A stretch of 64,000 nucleotides of DNA from Alphaproteobacteria bacterium (GTDB taxonomy: Bacteria > Pseudomonadota > Alphaproteobacteria > Caulobacterales > Parvularculaceae), in NCBI GenBank assembly GCA_030433215.1, contig JAUIMC010000010.1, forward strand, positions 62,001 through 126,000, given 5' to 3'. Positions 39,285 through 48,536 of the stretch are shown here, piece by piece. The stretch's first letter is position 1. Each line of letters starts with the position of its first letter. Made by a program: the position numbers and the translations under genes. Below the pieces are notes generated by a model that searched no databases, was not told the DNA's origin, and was given only the letters and a program-made list of their open reading frames with translations.

Positions 39285-40430
39285 TCAGTCGCGGGCTTTG
39301 AGGCTCACCAGCTTGTCCACAAGCACGTTCAGGCCTTCGCCCGAAGAGGCGTGGACGTCGATGCGGCCGATGCGTTCGGTGACGCGCTCGAGCGCTTCCA
39401 GTTCTTTCAAACGCAGAAGCGTCGGGTTGTCTTCCATCAGCTTGGCCGTGTTCAGAAGCGACCGCGTGGCGGCCGTTTCTTCACGCCGGCGAATGAGGTT
39501 GGCCTGGGCGGTTTTTTCCGCCTCGACCACCCGGTTGATGAGCTCGCGCATGTCGCCCGGAAGGATGACGTCCTTGACGCCAAGCTCCGTCACCGCGACC
39601 CCGATGTCGCCAAGCTCGCGGCGGACATGGGCGGCGATTTGCCCATCGACCGTCTCGCGGTCGTTGAGCACTTCGTCGAGCGTGCGCCCGGCGATCGCCT
39701 CGCGCACCGCGAACTGAACCAGCCGGTAGACATGGTTCTTGTAGTCCGGCGTGGCGAGCGCGGCTTTCGGCGCATCCGTCACCTGCACGAACGAGGTCAG
39801 CGTGACGCGCAGCGAGACCCGGTCCTTGGTCAGGATCTCCTGCGCCGTAACCTCGACCGGCAGGGGACGCATGTCGAACGTCCGGGTCGTGACGGTCCGG
39901 CCGACCTGCCAGTAGCCGTAACGGCCGGGCTTCAACACGTCGGCAAGCTCGCCGTCGAAGAAGACGACGCCCGTCTCGGTCTCGCCGACCGTGACGAGCG
40001 CGATCGGCGCATTCGTCCGGTCGCTCGTCGGCACGGCTTTGCTGTAGGCGACGAGCTGCGGCTTCGTCAGGCGCGGATTGTCCTCGACATTGAGGCGAAG
40101 CACCTCGACCTCTTGCAGGACTTTCCAGACATGGACCGCCTGTCCCGGGCGGACGACATAGTTCGCCCGGCCGTCGATCATGACGATGGCGACCTCGCCT
40201 TCCCCGACGCGAACCGTCTCGAAATAGTTCTTCGCCAGAACCGGGTGACGCTTTTCCATGATCTCCGCCCAGGGCGAAGCGAATACGCCCTGCGCGTAGT
40301 AGGTTTCCACGCTCATCCGGTTGAGCACGTCGACATAAACGTGACGTCCCGGGTCGAGCACGTCGATCAAGCGGCCATCCTTGATGAGGAGGCCGCGTTG
40401 GTTCTCAGCGATTACGAAATGTTTCAACAT
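39285..40430 (-). CDS. Slipin / SPFH (band 7) family protein
   Basis: VIAENQRGLLIKDGRL, LTKDRVSLRVTLTSFVQV...YRLVQFAVREAIAGRTLDEVLNDRETVDGQIAAHVRRELGDIGVAVTELGVKDVILPGDM. Confidence 0.88.
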   Translation of the reverse strand: MLKHFVIAENQRGLLIKDGRLIDVLDPGRHVYVDVLNRMSVETYYAQGVFASPWAEIMEKRHPVLAKNYFETVRVGEGEVAIVMIDGRANYVVRPGQAVHVWKVLQEVEVLRLNVEDNPRLTKPQLVAYSKAVPTSDRTNAPIALVTVGETETGVVFFDGELADVLKPGRYGYWQVGRTVTTRTFDMRPLPVEVTAQEILTKDRVSLRVTLTSFVQVTDAPKAALATPDYKNHVYRLVQFAVREAIAGRTLDEVLNDRETVDGQIAAHVRRELGDIGVAVTELGVKDVILPGDMRELINRVVEAEKTAQANLIRRREETAATRSLLNTAKLMEDNPTLLRLKELEALERVTERIGRIDVHASSGEGLNVLVDKLVSLKARD

Positions 40431-41101
40431 CGCTTCGCCTCCTCTTTCCGCCCGATTGCCAGACAGCGCATATGCGCGTCGACCGGACGGTCCGTTCGGC
40501 GAACAGGGCCTTTCAGGCCCGTTTTCAAAGGAAAAGAGAGCCCTAGCGGCGGCAGTCGCCGGACATGCGTCCGGTCAAACTCATATGTAGATCGCCAGCT
40601 TTCAAGTCAGGCTCTTTTGCATTGTCGCCGACCCCGTGCCGGCGAAAGGACGGGCGATGTAGCCGCCTCATTCCTCTGTGTAAAGAGAAAAAGGAAAAAT
40701 AATTGAAGAAAATTTCCGTGTGCTTCTTTTTATCCAAACGACAAAAGGCGATGCGCGCCGATTGCAGAGTTGCGTCAAGCCGGCAGTCATGTCGCGCGAG
40801 TGCTAAGGTCTTGGGATGAAAAGAGAGGTCGGCCGGGTTCATTCCCTGAAACAGAAGCGGGCCGGGGCTTGAGGCGAAAATTTCCGGCGGTCGGCGTCCA
40901 TCCGCAGCATCGGAGCCGTGGCTCCTTTCTGTCAGACGGCGCGTCGCGCCTTCGATTTTCGCCGGTATCCGCGCCGGCGCAGAGCCTGTTTCCAGGCGCC
41001 GTCCGGGTTTTGCGGCTGGGCCGTAGCCTTCCCCGCATCGCCCTTCGGGCTGAATGTCCCCGGCCTTCCCCGTCATTCTGGAGACGGTGTTTGGCCGTCG
41101 T

Positions 41102-41174
41102 TTCTGGTGCGGGAATCGAACCCGCGACAGCTACATTCGTAGTGTAGTGCTCTACCTTACTGAGCTAACCAATT
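41102..41174 (-). tRNA. tRNA-like gene, anticodon ACG (Arg-type), weak distal acceptor stem
   Basis: AATTGGT-TA-GCTC-AGTAAGGTA-GAGC-A-CTACA-CTACGAA-TGTAG-CTGTC-GCGGG-TTCGATT-CCCGC-ACCAGAA: full cloverleaf, D-loop GG, TTCGA loop; two terminal acceptor mismatches; no encoded CCA. Confidence 0.65.
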
Positions 41175-41178
41175 GCGG

Positions 41179-41248
41179 TATCTATGAAGGATTTGAACCT
41201 TCGCCTTCCGGCGATGAACCGGACGCTCTCCCGTTGAGCCAATAGACC
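41179..41248 (-). tRNA. tRNA-like gene, anticodon CAT, atypical anticodon loop (TTCATCG)
   Basis: GGTCTAT-TG-GCTC-AACGGGA-GAGC-G-TCCGG-TTCATCG-CCGGA-AGGC-GAAGG-TTCAAAT-CCTTC-ATAGATA; 4-nt variable loop; pyrimidine at position 37; no encoded CCA. Confidence 0.6.
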
Positions 41249-41382
41249 TGTGGTCGGATCATCGTGGAACACGGCGTCGGCAGCGCCGCCCGCGCCCGCG
41301 GGGCGGACAAACCCCAGCGAAACGATGAAAACCGGCGGCGGCTTATAAAGGCGCAAAAAAGAATGTCCACCCGAAGGCGGAA

Positions 41383-41883
41383 TTATTTTTCCGCGCGCTC
41401 GAGCGTGATGGTGAGGCCGCTTTCCTCGCCGTCACGCAAGAGGCTGATATCGGCCTGCATCTTATCCGCGCCGGTCATCCGGAAACGGATGGATTTGATG
41501 GCTTGAGACGGCGGATCGGCGCTGAAGGTGACATCGTTTTCGCCCGCCTCGGTCAGCGGCAGCGCGATCGGGCCTTCCTGCTCCCAGGTCGAGTAGTCGG
41601 GGTTGAAATGCTTGTAGCGCAGGACGAGGCCGTCCTCTTCCTCGGCGATGATGAGATATTCGAGCACGCGCAGCGCGCCGTCGGCTGTTCCCCGGGCCAT
41701 GCCGGTCATGACGCCCGCTTCCGCCGCATACCAGGTTTCCTCGAAGTCGAAACCGTCGCCGCCGCCTTCCCAGTGGCCTTCGAGAAAGGCGACGTCGTCA
41801 AAGGCGCTCTCCTGCGCCGCGGCTCCGTTCAGCGAGGCAAAGGCGCACAGCGCCGCGGCCAGACCTGTCAGGCATTTCGTCAT
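41383..41883 (-). CDS. DUF6265 family secreted protein
   Basis: Signal peptide; VAFLEGHWEGGGDGFDFEETWYAAEAGVMTGMARG. Confidence 0.8.
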   Translation of the reverse strand: MTKCLTGLAAALCAFASLNGAAAQESAFDDVAFLEGHWEGGGDGFDFEETWYAAEAGVMTGMARGTADGALRVLEYLIIAEEEDGLVLRYKHFNPDYSTWEQEGPIALPLTEAGENDVTFSADPPSQAIKSIRFRMTGADKMQADISLLRDGEESGLTITLERAEK

Positions 41884-41943
41884 GGGTTTTCCTTCCCTTT
41901 CAATCCGGCCTAAGAAGGGCGCGATCCGCGCCGTCCCGCTCGC

Positions 41944-42834
41944 TTGAGCCTGAAAAAATTACGCCAGATGCAAATGATTGTCTTTGCAACCTGCGCCGCC
42001 GAACCGGCGCTTCAGGGAAGCGACCGGGTGCTCGCAGCGGCGCTCGAGGCGCGCGGCCATGCAGTGCGCCCCGCGCCCTGGAACGGGCCGCAGGAGGCGT
42101 TCGAGGGGGCTGACGCGATCATCATCCGCTCGACCTGGGATTATCAGAAAACGCCGGCCGCCTTTGCGGACTGGCTGGGGCGGCTCGAAGCTCGTCCGAA
42201 CGTCTTCAATCCGCCGGCCCTGATGCGGGCCACGATGTCGAAGCGCTATCTCCTGGATCTCGCGGAAAAGGGCGCGCCCCTGCCGCCGACGCGCGCCGTA
42301 GAGCCAGACGCGGACGCCATCGCAGCGGCCATGGACGCGCTGGGGCTCGAAGAGGCCGTGGTGAAGCCTGAATATGGGGCGACGGCAAGCGGGCTTTCCC
42401 GCGTCCGCCGGGAGGACCGGGACGGGCTCGCCGCGGCGGCGGCGAAAATGGCCATGCCCGGCCTTGTCCAGGCGCTGGTCCCTGAAATCGCCGAGGCCGG
42501 GGAGACCTCCTTCATTTTCGCTGGCGGCGCCTTTACCCATGCGGTGACGAAGCGCCCGAAATCCGGGGATATCCGCTGCCAGAGCGAGCATGGGGGCGTG
42601 AACCGGCGGGCCGACCCGCCGGCTGCGGCCATCGCCGAGGCCCGGCGCATTCTGGGGCTCGTCGGGGGCGATCCCGTCTATGCGCGCGTCGACGCCATTC
42701 TTCCGGCGATCGGCGCGCTTGACGGGACAATGCGGCTTATGGAAGTCGAACTCATTGAGCCTGAACTGTTTTTCACCTATGCCCCGGAAGCGGCGGCGCG
42801 CCTCGCCGACGCCCTCATCGAACGTCTGAAGTAA
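41944..42834 (+). CDS. ATP-grasp (glutathione synthetase/RimK-like) protein
   Basis: STWDYQKTPAAFADWL, VVKPEYGATASGL, FIFAGGAFTHAVTKRPKSGDIRCQSEHGG, MEVELIEPELFFTYAP. Confidence 0.82.
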   Translation: MSLKKLRQMQMIVFATCAAEPALQGSDRVLAAALEARGHAVRPAPWNGPQEAFEGADAIIIRSTWDYQKTPAAFADWLGRLEARPNVFNPPALMRATMSKRYLLDLAEKGAPLPPTRAVEPDADAIAAAMDALGLEEAVVKPEYGATASGLSRVRREDRDGLAAAAAKMAMPGLVQALVPEIAEAGETSFIFAGGAFTHAVTKRPKSGDIRCQSEHGGVNRRADPPAAAIAEARRILGLVGGDPVYARVDAILPAIGALDGTMRLMEVELIEPELFFTYAPEAAARLADALIERLK

Positions 42835-42849
42835 CGAAGTCTGAAAGCC

Positions 42850-44814
42850 ATGGTCGCCATTACTCTTCCCGACGGGTCCGTTCGCCAGTTTGACGGCGCC
42901 GTGACGGGCCTCGACATCGCCGGGGATATCTCGAAATCGCTCGCCAAAAAGGCGATCGCGGTGAAGGTCGACGACGAGCTGCGCGATCTCGGCGAGCCCA
43001 TCGGCGCCGACGCGACAGTCGAGATCGTCACCCGCGACCACCCCGACGCCCTCGACCTTGTGCGCCATGACGCGGCGCACCTTCTCGCCCAGGCCGTGCA
43101 GGAGCTTTATCCGGGCACGCAAGTCACCATCGGCCCGACCATCGAGGACGGGTTCTATTACGACTTCGCCCGCGACGAGCCTTTCTCCACCGACGACCTT
43201 GAGGCCATCGAACGGCGCATGATGCAGATCGTCGACGAGGACCGGCCGACCCGCAAGGAAGTCTGGGACCGTGACGAGGCGATCAGGCGCTTCAACGAGA
43301 TCGGTGAAAAATACAAAGCCGAGATCATCGCCGATCTGCCGAAAGACGAGGACGTCAAAATCTATTTCCACGGCGACTGGCACGATCTGTGCCGGGGCCC
43401 GCACCTGCCCTCGACCCGCCATATCGGCAAGGCCTTCAAGCTGATGAAGGTCGCAGGCGCCTATTGGCGCGGCGATCACAGAAATCCCATGCTGCACCGG
43501 ATCTACGGCACCGCTTGGCTCAGCGACAAGGATCTCAAAGCCTATCTGACAAGGCTCGAAGAGGCCGAAAAGCGCGACCACCGCAAACTCGGGCGCGAAA
43601 TGGACCTCTTCCATTTCCAGCAGGAGGCGCAAGGCTCGGTCTTCTGGCACCCCAAAGGCTATCTCATCTGGCGCCAGCTCGAGGCGTATATTCGCCGCCA
43701 GCTCGACGCTGACGGCTATGAAGAGGTGAAAACCCCGCAGCTTCTCGATTCTGTCTTCTGGGAGCAGTCGGGCCACTGGGCGAAGTTCCGCGAGAACATG
43801 TTCGTGGTGCCGGACGAAATTCCGTCTACGGATGAAGAAGCGCCGGTGCTGTCCGGCAAGGCCGACCTCATGGCTTTAAAGCCCATGAACTGCCCGGCGC
43901 ATGTGCAGATCTTCAAGCAGGGCATCAAATCCTATCGCGACCTGCCGATCCGCATGGCGGAGTTCGGCTGCTGTCATCGCAACGAGGCCCATGGCGCGCT
44001 CCACGGGCTGATGCGCGTGCGCCAGATGACCCAGGACGATGCGCATATCTTCTGCCGCGAGGACCAGATCACCGACGAGACCCGGCGTTTTCTCGATCTT
44101 TTCAGCCGCGTCTATGAAGACATGGGCATGACCGAGATCGCCTATAAGCTCGCGACCCGGCCCGAACAGCGCGCCGGCGACGACGCCACCTGGGACCGCG
44201 CAGAAAAAGCGCTCGCCGACGCGCTTACCGCCGCGGGGCTCGACTTCGAATACGCCGAGGGCGAGGGCGCCTTTTACGGGCCGAAGCTCGAATTCCACCT
44301 CACCGACGCCATCGGGCGCACCTGGCAGGCGGGCACCTATCAGCTCGATTATGTGCTGCCGGAACGTCTCGACGCGACCTATGTGGACGAAAGCGGCGCG
44401 CGCCAGCGTCCGGTGATGCTGCACCGCGCGGTCTTCGGGACCTTCGAGCGCTTCATCGGCTTGCTGATCGAAAACTACGCCGGGCGTCTGCCGCTGTGGC
44501 TGTCGCCGGTGCAGGCGGTGGTCACCACCATCACCTCGGCGGCGGACGAGTATGCCAAAGAGGTTGCGGATGCGTTCGCCGCTGCGGGGCTTCGCGTCGA
44601 TCTCGACATCCGCTCGGAGAAAATCAATTACAAAGTGCGCGAACATTCCCACGCGAAAATCCCGGTGATTGCGGTGGTCGGCGCCAAGGAGGCGGAGGAA
44701 AGGGCGGTGTCTTTGCGCCGTCTCGGCTCGAAGGATCAGGAAACGCTGTCCCTCGACGAGGCCGCATCCATGCTGGCGCGCGAGGCGCTGGCGCCGGACC
44801 TGAAACGCGCCTAG
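42850..44814 (+). CDS. thrS: Threonine--tRNA ligase
   Basis: TGS domain, [64 protein letters not shown]. Confidence 0.98.
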   Translation: MVAITLPDGSVRQFDGAVTGLDIAGDISKSLAKKAIAVKVDDELRDLGEPIGADATVEIVTRDHPDALDLVRHDAAHLLAQAVQELYPGTQVTIGPTIEDGFYYDFARDEPFSTDDLEAIERRMMQIVDEDRPTRKEVWDRDEAIRRFNEIGEKYKAEIIADLPKDEDVKIYFHGDWHDLCRGPHLPSTRHIGKAFKLMKVAGAYWRGDHRNPMLHRIYGTAWLSDKDLKAYLTRLEEAEKRDHRKLGREMDLFHFQQEAQGSVFWHPKGYLIWRQLEAYIRRQLDADGYEEVKTPQLLDSVFWEQSGHWAKFRENMFVVPDEIPSTDEEAPVLSGKADLMALKPMNCPAHVQIFKQGIKSYRDLPIRMAEFGCCHRNEAHGALHGLMRVRQMTQDDAHIFCREDQITDETRRFLDLFSRVYEDMGMTEIAYKLATRPEQRAGDDATWDRAEKALADALTAAGLDFEYAEGEGAFYGPKLEFHLTDAIGRTWQAGTYQLDYVLPERLDATYVDESGARQRPVMLHRAVFGTFERFIGLLIENYAGRLPLWLSPVQAVVTTITSAADEYAKEVADAFAAAGLRVDLDIRSEKINYKVREHSHAKIPVIAVVGAKEAEERAVSLRRLGSKDQETLSLDEAASMLAREALAPDLKRA

Positions 44815-44824
44815 CCTTCAACGC

Positions 44825-46090
44825 ATGGCGGCGAACTGGCGCAAGATTCGGGACAAGGCGAGCCGGCGCTGGTTTTATGCGCTGTTTTTTCTCCTGCCTT
44901 TGACCGTGGTGTTCGGCCATCGTGGGCTGGCGCCCTGGCTGTTGCTGGCGAGCCTGCCGGCCTTCGCGCGCGGCGATTTCTGGCAGGGCGCCTTTGGCAA
45001 GCTTTTCGACAATCCTTCCCTGTCCGATCCGCGCTTTGCGAGTTTCGTCGCGCTCCTGTTTTTGTGTTTGTGGATTTTCCTTTCCGCCTTCTGGTCGCCG
45101 AAACACCAGTATGATCTGTTTTTATATGTGCTTGCGCCGGCGCTGGTCGGCGGCAGCATTGTCTGGTTTTCCCTGAACCTGTCGCGCGAATGGGCGTGGC
45201 GTCTGGGCCGCGCCTTTTTGCTGGCGGTGGCCGGCGGGATGATCATTCTCGCTTTTGAAGGCGTCACCGACGGGTTTTTGCGCCGCGCGCTGCCGCCTTA
45301 CGACAATCCCGGCTCGCGCGACATCATCGCGCTCGGGCGCGGCGTCACCGCGCTGGCGCCGGCTCTGTTTCCGGCGGCGGCGATCGCCGTGCGCCAATGG
45401 TCCCGCATGGCGGCGCTGTTCGTTCTGGCGCTCGGCGTGGCGGCGGCGGTCAGCAACGACGTGCTCGCCAATGTGGTCGCGCTGGGCGCCGGGTTCGTTG
45501 TGGTGATCGTGGCGTTTTTCACGCCGCGCGCCGCGCTGCGCATGACCGGCTGGGGTGCGATCGCGCTCTTGTTGACGGCGCCCTTCCTGGCGGCGGCGAT
45601 TCCTGTGGAGGCGGTTTACGCCTGGGCCGAAGCCGCGATGACGCCGGACATGCTGAGCGCGTCGGCTTCCTCCCTGCACCGTCTCGCCATCTGGAATGCG
45701 ACGGCGCATGAGGCTTTCGCCTGTCTTCCCGCCGGCTGCGGCGCCGACTATGCGCGGATGTGGAATGACGCGGCGCCCATGGTCGCCGTGCCGGGCGCGC
45801 GGGAGGCGCTCTCGGTCATCCCCGTTCATCCCCATAATATTTTCCTGCAAATCTGGCTCGAGCTGGGGCTCCCCGGCGTCGCGGCGGCGGCGCTGTTTCT
45901 CTATTTCTGCGTCGCGGCGCTCTTGCGCGCGCAATTGTCGAAAGCGGTGAGCGCGGCGGCGGCCGGCGCCTTTGTCGCCATCATCGTCTCGGTGCTGGTC
46001 GAGGGCAGTCTCTGGCAGGTCTGGCGCCTCGCCGCCATGGCCTTGGCGGCGTCGGGCGTCGCGCTCGCTCACTCCCTGGAGAAGAAATGA
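44825..46090 (+). CDS. O-antigen ligase/polymerase family membrane protein
   Basis: About 10 TM segments; Wzy_C-like RLAIWNATAHEAFACLPAGCGADY...VHPHNIFLQIWLELGLPGV. Confidence 0.85.
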   Translation: MAANWRKIRDKASRRWFYALFFLLPLTVVFGHRGLAPWLLLASLPAFARGDFWQGAFGKLFDNPSLSDPRFASFVALLFLCLWIFLSAFWSPKHQYDLFLYVLAPALVGGSIVWFSLNLSREWAWRLGRAFLLAVAGGMIILAFEGVTDGFLRRALPPYDNPGSRDIIALGRGVTALAPALFPAAAIAVRQWSRMAALFVLALGVAAAVSNDVLANVVALGAGFVVVIVAFFTPRAALRMTGWGAIALLLTAPFLAAAIPVEAVYAWAEAAMTPDMLSASASSLHRLAIWNATAHEAFACLPAGCGADYARMWNDAAPMVAVPGAREALSVIPVHPHNIFLQIWLELGLPGVAAAALFLYFCVAALLRAQLSKAVSAAAAGAFVAIIVSVLVEGSLWQVWRLAAMALAASGVALAHSLEKK

Positions 46091-47070
46091 CCGCGCCCCA
46101 TCAACAGGGCGCGCTCCACACGGCGCCTTGCGTTACCGCTGTGGTCGTCAGCTATTTCACCGGGCCTTTATTGGGGCGGTCGGTCGCCTCCCTGCGGGCG
46201 CAGCCGGAAATCGCGGAAATCATCATCGTCGATAATGGCAATCTGCCTGGCGAGGTCGCGGCTGCGGCGAAAGACGGCGGCGGCGCGGTCCGCGTCCTGT
46301 CGGGGCATGGCAATATTGGCTTCGCCGCCGGCTGCAATCTCGGCGCGAAAGCCGCGACGGGCGAGTATCTCCTGTTTTTCAATCCCGACGCGGTGATGCC
46401 CGAAGGCGGGCTTGGGCGGCTGCTTCAGGATGGGGCGTCCCTTCAGCGGCCCTGGCTCATGGGCGCCAAGCTTGTCGGTCCCGACGGCGTTGAGCAACAG
46501 GGCTCGCGCCGGCGCGTGCTCACCCCCTGGCGCGCTTTCGTCGAAGCCGCGAGGCTGTACCGGCTCGCGCCGAACCACCCCTATTTCCAGCGCTTTAATC
46601 TTCATACAGATGATTGTCCGGCGGCGCTCACCGAAACGCCGACGCTCTCGGGCGCGGTGATGTTCCTGCCGCGCGGGGATTACGAAGCGGTCGGCGGCAT
46701 GGACGAGCGCTATTTCCTGCATTTGGAGGATGTGGACTTCTGCCTGCGCTTTGCGAAGGCGGGCGGCAGGGTCTGGTTCAATCCGCATGTAGCGGTCACC
46801 CATTACAAAAGTTCGAGCCGCGCCAATCCCGTGAAGATCGAGGCGCGCAAGACCGCCGGAATCATCCGGTATTTTCACACCCATTTCGAGGATTCATACC
46901 CGAAGCCTTTTTTGTGGCTCGTCGACGGCGCGCTTTGGGCGATCTTCGGCGTTCTTTTTGTGAAGCGCGCCCTCGCCAAGGCGCTGCGGATGGCGCGGTT
47001 TGCCATGAAAGCGGGGCGGCGCGGGCTCGCCCGGGCGGCGGCGCTCGGCCGGCGGCGTTCGCAGCGCTAG
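46087..47070 (+). CDS. Glycosyltransferase family 2 (rhamnosyltransferase WbbL-like)
   Basis: TAVVVSYFTGPLLGRSVASL...NIGFAAGCNLGAKAATGEYLLFFNPDAV...GGMDERYFLHLEDVDFCLRF. Confidence 0.9.
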   Translation: MTAPHQQGALHTAPCVTAVVVSYFTGPLLGRSVASLRAQPEIAEIIIVDNGNLPGEVAAAAKDGGGAVRVLSGHGNIGFAAGCNLGAKAATGEYLLFFNPDAVMPEGGLGRLLQDGASLQRPWLMGAKLVGPDGVEQQGSRRRVLTPWRAFVEAARLYRLAPNHPYFQRFNLHTDDCPAALTETPTLSGAVMFLPRGDYEAVGGMDERYFLHLEDVDFCLRFAKAGGRVWFNPHVAVTHYKSSSRANPVKIEARKTAGIIRYFHTHFEDSYPKPFLWLVDGALWAIFGVLFVKRALAKALRMARFAMKAGRRGLARAAALGRRRSQR

Positions 47071-48536
47071 TCCTTGTCCGCCGCGCCGGGCCCGTAATAA
47101 TCCGACAGGGCGTATAGCGCATAGCGCCGCTTCTCGCCGCCGGCCTCGGCTTCGACGGCGCCGAGGCGTTCGATGTTGCGAAAGCGGTAATTCACATGGG
47201 CGTCGTCGTCGCGCGTCGTCACGAACAGGACGCGCTTCATGCGGGCCGGATCGAACGGCATGACGACTTCATAATAGGTGTCGATGACCGGCGTCGGGCT
47301 GAGGGCCGCGAATTCGACCGGGCTTTTGGGCTGGTGATAGAGCATTTCGCCCATGAGATAGCGATCGTCGATGACGACGGCGTCATAACCCGGCGCATAG
47401 GCCATGATGGCGCCGGTCTGGTCCTTCCAGCCGCGCAGGTCGGCGACGGCGCGGGATAGGCCGAGCCCGTCCAGGATCGCCGGCGCCATGGTTGCGGCGG
47501 TGAAGGCGGCGAAGAATGCCGCGTGAAGCGCGGCGTTTGCTTTCACCCAGAAAGCGCGGCCTTGATCGAGCAAAAGGCCGGTGACCAGGAGCGTCGCCGC
47601 CGGATAGGCGGTCGCCGCCCAGTTGGCGTGCGCGCGGGAAAGGAACGCCTGTCCGGCGACGATGACGAGCGGCGTCAGCGTCAGGATCAGCAACATGATT
47701 TGCCGTTCGCCGAGCCGGCGCCCTTGCGCGCCTGCATAGATAAGGGCGGCGAAAAAGACGGGACCGAAAACCGCGAACTGTCCGCCGAGAAATTCCACAA
47801 GGTTCAGCGGCTTGAAAAGCGCGTCGTCCCAGTCGGCGTTGGCCGCCGTATGCGAGACGGTCTGAAAATCGTTGGCCGCGTTCCAGAGAAGATTCGGCAG
47901 GAAAAGCGCAATGGCGAGAAGCCCGGTGATGAGGAGCGGCGGCCTTAAAAGCCGGCGCCGGATTTCCGGCAGCGCCAGCATCAGGGCGAGGGCGATGGGA
48001 AAATAGATCATCGCATATTTCGACATCATTCCGAGTCCGATCACCGCGCCGAGCCCGGCGAAGTCGGGAAGCCGGGCCGCGTCCGTTTCGGTGATCCGGA
48101 TGAGGAAGAAAAGCGCCCCGGCCCAGAAGAAAAGGAGCGGCGCATCGGTTGCGATAATGAAGGAGGACAGGACGACGCCGGGCATCACAAGCCAGGCAAG
48201 GCCGACCCAGAATCCCGCGCGCGCGCCATATAGGCGCCTTGCTGCGCAGAACAAAAAGGTCGCCGCGCCGAGATGGAACAGCGGCGCCGACAGTCTTGCC
48301 GCCCAGTCGGCGTTGCCGAACGCGCCGGTCGTCAGCGCAATCGCCCAGGCGATGACCGGCGGCTTCGAGAAATAGCCGAAATCGAAATGGCGCGACCAAA
48401 CCCAGTATTGCGCCTCGTCCGGGCCGAGCCCCAAAGGCGTGACCATGAGCGTCACGATGCGCAGCGCGGTGATCGCGGCGGCGGCGATCCAGAAGGCTTT
48501 CGCCGTTTCAAATTTGTGTTGAGCGGCGGCGGTCAT
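47067..48536 (-). CDS. GT39/ArnT-like dolichyl-phosphate-sugar-type glycosyltransferase
   Basis: PMT_2 pattern: LRIVTLMVTPLGLGPDEAQYWVWSRHFDFGYFSKPPVIAW. Confidence 0.88.
   Translation of the reverse strand: MTAAAQHKFETAKAFWIAAAAITALRIVTLMVTPLGLGPDEAQYWVWSRHFDFGYFSKPPVIAWAIALTTGAFGNADWAARLSAPLFHLGAATFLFCAARRLYGARAGFWVGLAWLVMPGVVLSSFIIATDAPLLFFWAGALFFLIRITETDAARLPDFAGLGAVIGLGMMSKYAMIYFPIALALMLALPEIRRRLLRPPLLITGLLAIALFLPNLLWNAANDFQTVSHTAANADWDDALFKPLNLVEFLGGQFAVFGPVFFAALIYAGAQGRRLGERQIMLLILTLTPLVIVAGQAFLSRAHANWAATAYPAATLLVTGLLLDQGRAFWVKANAALHAAFFAAFTAATMAPAILDGLGLSRAVADLRGWKDQTGAIMAYAPGYDAVVIDDRYLMGEMLYHQPKSPVEFAALSPTPVIDTYYEVVMPFDPARMKRVLFVTTRDDDAHVNYRFRNIERLGAVEAEAGGEKRRYALYALSDYYGPGAADKD

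Noticed and set aside
40770-41147. 125-aa plus-strand ORF ending ...VVSGAGIEPATATFVV
   Set aside because: The 'GAGIEPAT' ending is the familiar artefact of translating antisense through a tRNA T-arm; it overlaps the tRNA-like gene and has Arg/Pro-rich composition.
41959-43776. 605-aa minus-strand ORF
   Set aside because: Spans antisense of two unrelated genes (ATP-grasp and thrS).
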